A stretch of 64,000 bases of DNA. Source: Streptomyces asoensis. GTDB taxonomy: Bacteria > Actinomycetota > Actinomycetes > Streptomycetales > Streptomycetaceae. Under the pieces are notes generated by a model. The model worked only from the letters and a program-made list of their open reading frames with translations, did not search any database and had not been told where the DNA came from. The translations under genes and the position numbers were made by a program. The stretch lies in assembly GCF_013085465.1 (NCBI RefSeq), contig NZ_CP049838.1, forward strand, positions 3,596,001 to 3,660,000, written 5' to 3'. Positions 62,025-64,000 of the stretch are shown here, one piece after another (within the stretch, counting starts at the first letter, position 1; the number at the start of each line of letters is the position of its first letter).

Positions 62025-64000
62025 GTGCACATCCTCCGGCTTCCCCTCTTCCGCCGTCGCCTGCGGGTGTCGCGGTTGGTGCTGGTGTTCTGCTGCACGG
62101 TGGCCCCCGGCTGCGTCTCGTCCGGCTCCGGCGCGCCCTCCTGGCTGACGCGCTGCTCCTTCGCCGGGTCCTTGGAGACCTTCGGGGCCTTGATCGTGCC
62201 GTCCGCCTGGACCTTCGGCAGGCTGGTCTGCGGGGTGGGCAGCAGGGCGTTCTTCTTGTCGATCTTGCCGTCGTCGGCGACGCCGTACATCGCGTTGTAG
62301 ATGTGCCGCACGGCCTCACCGGAGGCGCCCGAACCGGTACCGGCCTGCGCGATCGTCATCACGACCGTGTAGTCCTTGCTGTACGTGGCGAGCCAGGACG
62401 TCGTCTGCTTGCCGTAGACCTCCGCGGTACCGGTCTTGGCGTGCAGCGGGATCTCCTCCTGCGGCCAGCCGCCGAACTTCCAGGCGGCGGTACCGCGCGT
62501 GACCACGCCCTCCAGCGCGGCGTCCATGCCCTTGATCGTCGCCTTGTCGACCGGCAGCTTGCCCTGGACCTTGGGCTTGATCTCCTGGACGGTCTTGCCG
62601 TCGGCGCTGACGATCGCCTTGCCGATGGTCGGGGTGTACATCGTGCCGCCGTTGGCGAGCGCCCCGTAGATCACGGCCTCCTGGATCGGGGTGACGAGGG
62701 TGTCGCCCTGGCCGATGGAGTAGTTGATCGAGTCACCCTCGCGCATCTTGTTGCCCTCGAGGCAGTTCTCGTACGCGATCTTCTCGACGTAACTGCCGTC
62801 CTTCTTGCCGTACTTGCACCAGGAGTCCTTGTTGGCCTTCCAGTAGGACTCCTTCCACTGACGGTCCGGGACGCGGCCGGTGACCTCGTTGGGCAGGTCG
62901 ATGCCGGTCTCCTTGCCGAGACCGAACTGGTGGGCGGCCTTGTAGAAGTAGTCCTTGGGCTCACCCTTCGCCGGGTTGATGCCGCCGTCCTTCTTCCACT
63001 CCCGGTCCGCGAGACCGTAGAAGACGGTGTCGCAGGAGACCTCCAGGGCCCGGCCGAGCGAGATGGGGCCGAAGCTCTCCCCCTCGAAGTTCTTGAAGAC
63101 CTGGCCGCCCACCGAGTACGAGCTGGTGCACGGGTAGCCGCCGTCCCACTCGTAGCCCGCCTCGACCGCGGCGGCCGTGGAGACCACCTTGAAGGTCGAA
63201 CCGGGCGCGGACTGACCCTGTATGGCCCGGTTCAGCAGCGGGTAGTCGGAGTTCTTCCCGGTGAGCTTCTTGTAGTCCTTGGCGGAGATGCCGCCGACCC
63301 AGACGTTGGGGTCGTAGGCCGGGGCGGACGCCATGGCGACGACACGGCCGGTCTTGGCCTCCATCACCACGACCGCCCCGGAGTCGGCCTTGTAGTTCTC
63401 GCCGGTGATCTTGTCGAACTGGGTGCGGGCGATCTTCATCGCGTTGTTCAGCTCGTACTCGGCGACCCGCTGGACGCGGGCGTCGATGCTGGTGACGAGG
63501 TTGGAGCCGGGCTGGGCCGCGTCCGCCTCGGCCTGGCCGATGACACGGCCGAGGTTGTCCACCTCGTAGCGGGTGACGCCGGCCTTGCCGCGCAGCTCCT
63601 TGTCGTACTGGCGCTCCAGGCCGCTGCGGCCGACCTGGTCGGAGCGCAGATAGGGCGAGTCGGAGTCCTGGGCCTTGGTGATCTCGTCGTCCGTCACCGG
63701 GGAGAGGTAGCCGAGGACCTGGGCGGTGTTGGCGTTGCCGGGGGCCGCGTAACGACGCACGGCCTCGGGCTCGGCGGTGATGCCGGGGAAGTCCTCGGCG
63801 CGCTCACGGATCTGGAGGGCCTGCTTGGCGGTGGCCTCGTCGGTGATCGGGATCGGCTGGTACGGCGAGCCGTTCCAGCAGGGCTGGGGCGTCTTCGAGT
63901 CGCACAGCCGGACCTTCTGCGCGACCTCCTCGGCGCTCATGCCGAGGACGCCCGCGAGCTTGGCCAGGACCGCCTTGCCGTCGTCCTTCTGCTTCAGCAG
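62021..64000 (-). CDS. mrdA: Penicillin-binding protein 2, 5'-truncated by the window edge
   Basis: 659 residues are visible; the start and membrane anchor lie beyond the right edge, and the frame is open to base 64000. A dimerisation/pedestal region is followed by the transpeptidase domain with GQSAPGSTFKVVST (SxxK nucleophile near 63200) and HAKTGTAEV (KTG near 62440); SINYSIGQG lies between them. A proline/charged tail (TRRRRRKRGSRR) ends the protein. It cross-links peptidoglycan made by RodA, with which it is translationally coupled through an ATGA overlap. Confidence 0.95.
   Translation of the reverse strand: MLKQKDDGKAVLAKLAGVLGMSAEEVAQKVRLCDSKTPQPCWNGSPYQPIPITDEATAKQALQIRERAEDFPGITAEPEAVRRYAAPGNANTAQVLGYLSPVTDDEITKAQDSDSPYLRSDQVGRSGLERQYDKELRGKAGVTRYEVDNLGRVIGQAEADAAQPGSNLVTSIDARVQRVAEYELNNAMKIARTQFDKITGENYKADSGAVVVMEAKTGRVVAMASAPAYDPNVWVGGISAKDYKKLTGKNSDYPLLNRAIQGQSAPGSTFKVVSTAAAVEAGYEWDGGYPCTSSYSVGGQVFKNFEGESFGPISLGRALEVSCDTVFYGLADREWKKDGGINPAKGEPKDYFYKAAHQFGLGKETGIDLPNEVTGRVPDRQWKESYWKANKDSWCKYGKKDGSYVEKIAYENCLEGNKMREGDSINYSIGQGDTLVTPIQEAVIYGALANGGTMYTPTIGKAIVSADGKTVQEIKPKVQGKLPVDKATIKGMDAALEGVVTRGTAAWKFGGWPQEEIPLHAKTGTAEVYGKQTTSWLATYSKDYTVVMTIAQAGTGSGASGEAVRHIYNAMYGVADDGKIDKKNALLPTPQTSLPKVQADGTIKAPKVSKDPAKEQRVSQEGAPEPDETQPGATVQQNTSTNRDTRRRRRKRGSRRMCT

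Overview
The window is high-GC actinobacterial DNA, almost certainly Streptomyces. Protein genes use strongly GC-biased codons with frequent GTG and TTG starts. The housekeeping block mrdA, rodA, CYTH/CHAD, TIGR03960, TIGR03936, rne and rplU-rpmA-obg has the Streptomyces arrangement. All of these core genes are on the minus strand. No tRNA, rRNA, CRISPR array, integrase or transposase was recognised.

Layout from left to right. (1) 1-3815: edge of a cell-wall glycopolymer region, with the start of an IspD/TarI-type nucleotidyltransferase, a sulfotransferase-like protein, a Tat-exported PhoD phosphatase and a small secreted protein. (2) 3968-6195: rplU-rpmA-obg with a strong terminator. (3) 6355-30033: a 24-kb island of exported proteins. 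It holds two nearly identical giant RHS/YD-repeat proteins (about 2,320 residues each), each ending in a HINT domain plus a different C-terminal toxin-like domain and each followed by a different small gene. Between them lie a LamG protein, two FG-GAP proteins and a broken Uma2-like gene. A decayed FG-GAP gene lies upstream of the second RHS gene. (4) 30327-47783: glycopolymer biosynthesis, with a D-glucuronyl C5-epimerase family protein, five glycosyltransferases, an acyltransferase and all five enzymes expected for UDP-2,3-diacetamido-2,3-dideoxy-mannuronate (UDP-ManNAc3NAcA). (5) 48261-64000: rne, TIGR03936, a repeat-rich membrane protein, a GT2 glycosyltransferase, a collagen-like exported protein, TIGR03960, CYTH/CHAD, rodA and the 3' part of mrdA.

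How it fits together. In S. coelicolor, as I recall, rne and rplU-rpmA-obg are close neighbours. Here about 42 kb of accessory genes separates them. The most interesting parts are the duplicated polymorphic-toxin module (RHS core kept, toxin tip and candidate immunity gene exchanged) and a sugar-nucleotide/polymer-modification set. The latter suggests an acidic amino-uronic acid cell-wall polymer that may be C5-epimerised and perhaps sulfated. Functions of the toxin tips, immunity genes and polymer are inferred from motifs and gene context only.
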